Shown here piece after piece: positions 63,871 through 64,000 of a DNA stretch of 64,000 bases (positions are counted from its first letter, which is position 1; each line of letters starts with the position of its first letter). The notes under the pieces were generated by a model. The model saw nothing but the letters and a program-made list of their open reading frames with translations, was not told where the DNA came from and did no database searches. The position numbers were made by a program, and so were the translations under genes. This DNA comes from Richelia sinica FACHB-800 (GTDB lineage Bacteria > Cyanobacteriota > Cyanobacteriia > Cyanobacteriales > Nostocaceae), in NCBI RefSeq assembly GCF_014698825.1, contig NZ_JACJTT010000014.1, forward strand, positions 46,014 to 110,013, read 5' to 3'.

Positions 63871-64000
63871 TTACATATCTAGTTATACTAGCTCTAAAAA
63901 GGTTAAATATGTCAACAAAACATAATCTCCTCAAACCAATGAACATAACTGATTTTCTGACACATACAAGATTGTAAATAGCGAAGTTTATCTAATAGCT

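Noticed and set aside
1..64000. Prophage, transposase or integrase genes
   Set aside because: No such proteins were recognised anywhere in the window.

Overview
The window looks like a chromosomal segment of a heterocyst-forming filamentous cyanobacterium (Nostocales). Supporting this are the hetZ-patU pair, two septal amidase genes of the amiC type, ldpA, a plastoquinone-chain prenyl synthase, a natF-natG-natH-bgtA amino-acid transporter, frequent HIP1 octamers (GCGATCGC, for example at 2434 and 6157), and heptamer arrays (GTGACAG/GGAACAG) typical of Nostoc/Anabaena intergenic DNA. I found no tRNA, rRNA, transposase, prophage or CRISPR array.

Layout. 1-18.4 kb is a conserved core: patU-hetZ (minus), a hypothetical gene, sds, murI, the amiC1-amiC2 tandem, a CPA2 Na+/H+ antiporter, a SIMPL protein, ssb, mreBCD and ribD. 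It combines heterocyst patterning with cell-wall growth, septal peptidoglycan drilling and cell shape. 19-30 kb is more accessory: an orphan DNA-phosphorothioation-associated methyltransferase with duplicated flanks, a small M15-like protein, an M16 peptidase pair, a TetR regulator, and a STAND NTPase/TPR gene broken by one in-frame TGA. 30-33 kb holds DUF4332, cbiET (cobL), a Spy-like protein and an orphan OmpR-type regulator. 33.8-41 kb holds an MFS pump, an SDR and the nat amino-acid ABC transporter, which is interrupted by an opposite-strand secreted protein. 41-47 kb holds a sulfonate-type binding protein, chrA and a minus-strand operon (methyltransferase, GST-fusion, DUF442 phosphatase, SDR). 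47-54 kb holds secreted and hydrolytic proteins and a TauE/SafE-cytochrome fusion with a periplasmic partner. 54.6-64 kb holds ldpA, an R3H/AAA protein, a glycogen-debranching-like enzyme, a Cys/Met-rich copper-storage-like protein, recJ and the tail of a broken Fe-S nuclease gene.

Repeats matter here. Heptamer arrays occur at seven or more places, and in two genes they supply the stop codon; in one they also encode the protein's C-terminal tail. A 25-75 bp element borders three of the arrays, and a 28-30 bp hairpin family occurs four times. The strongest candidates for unusual biology are the TGA-split STAND gene with its nearly identical 120-bp TPR repeats, the orphan methyltransferase with repeated flanks, and the GST with a long unexplained C-terminal domain. 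All assignments come from reading the sequence and remembered family features; no database search was run.
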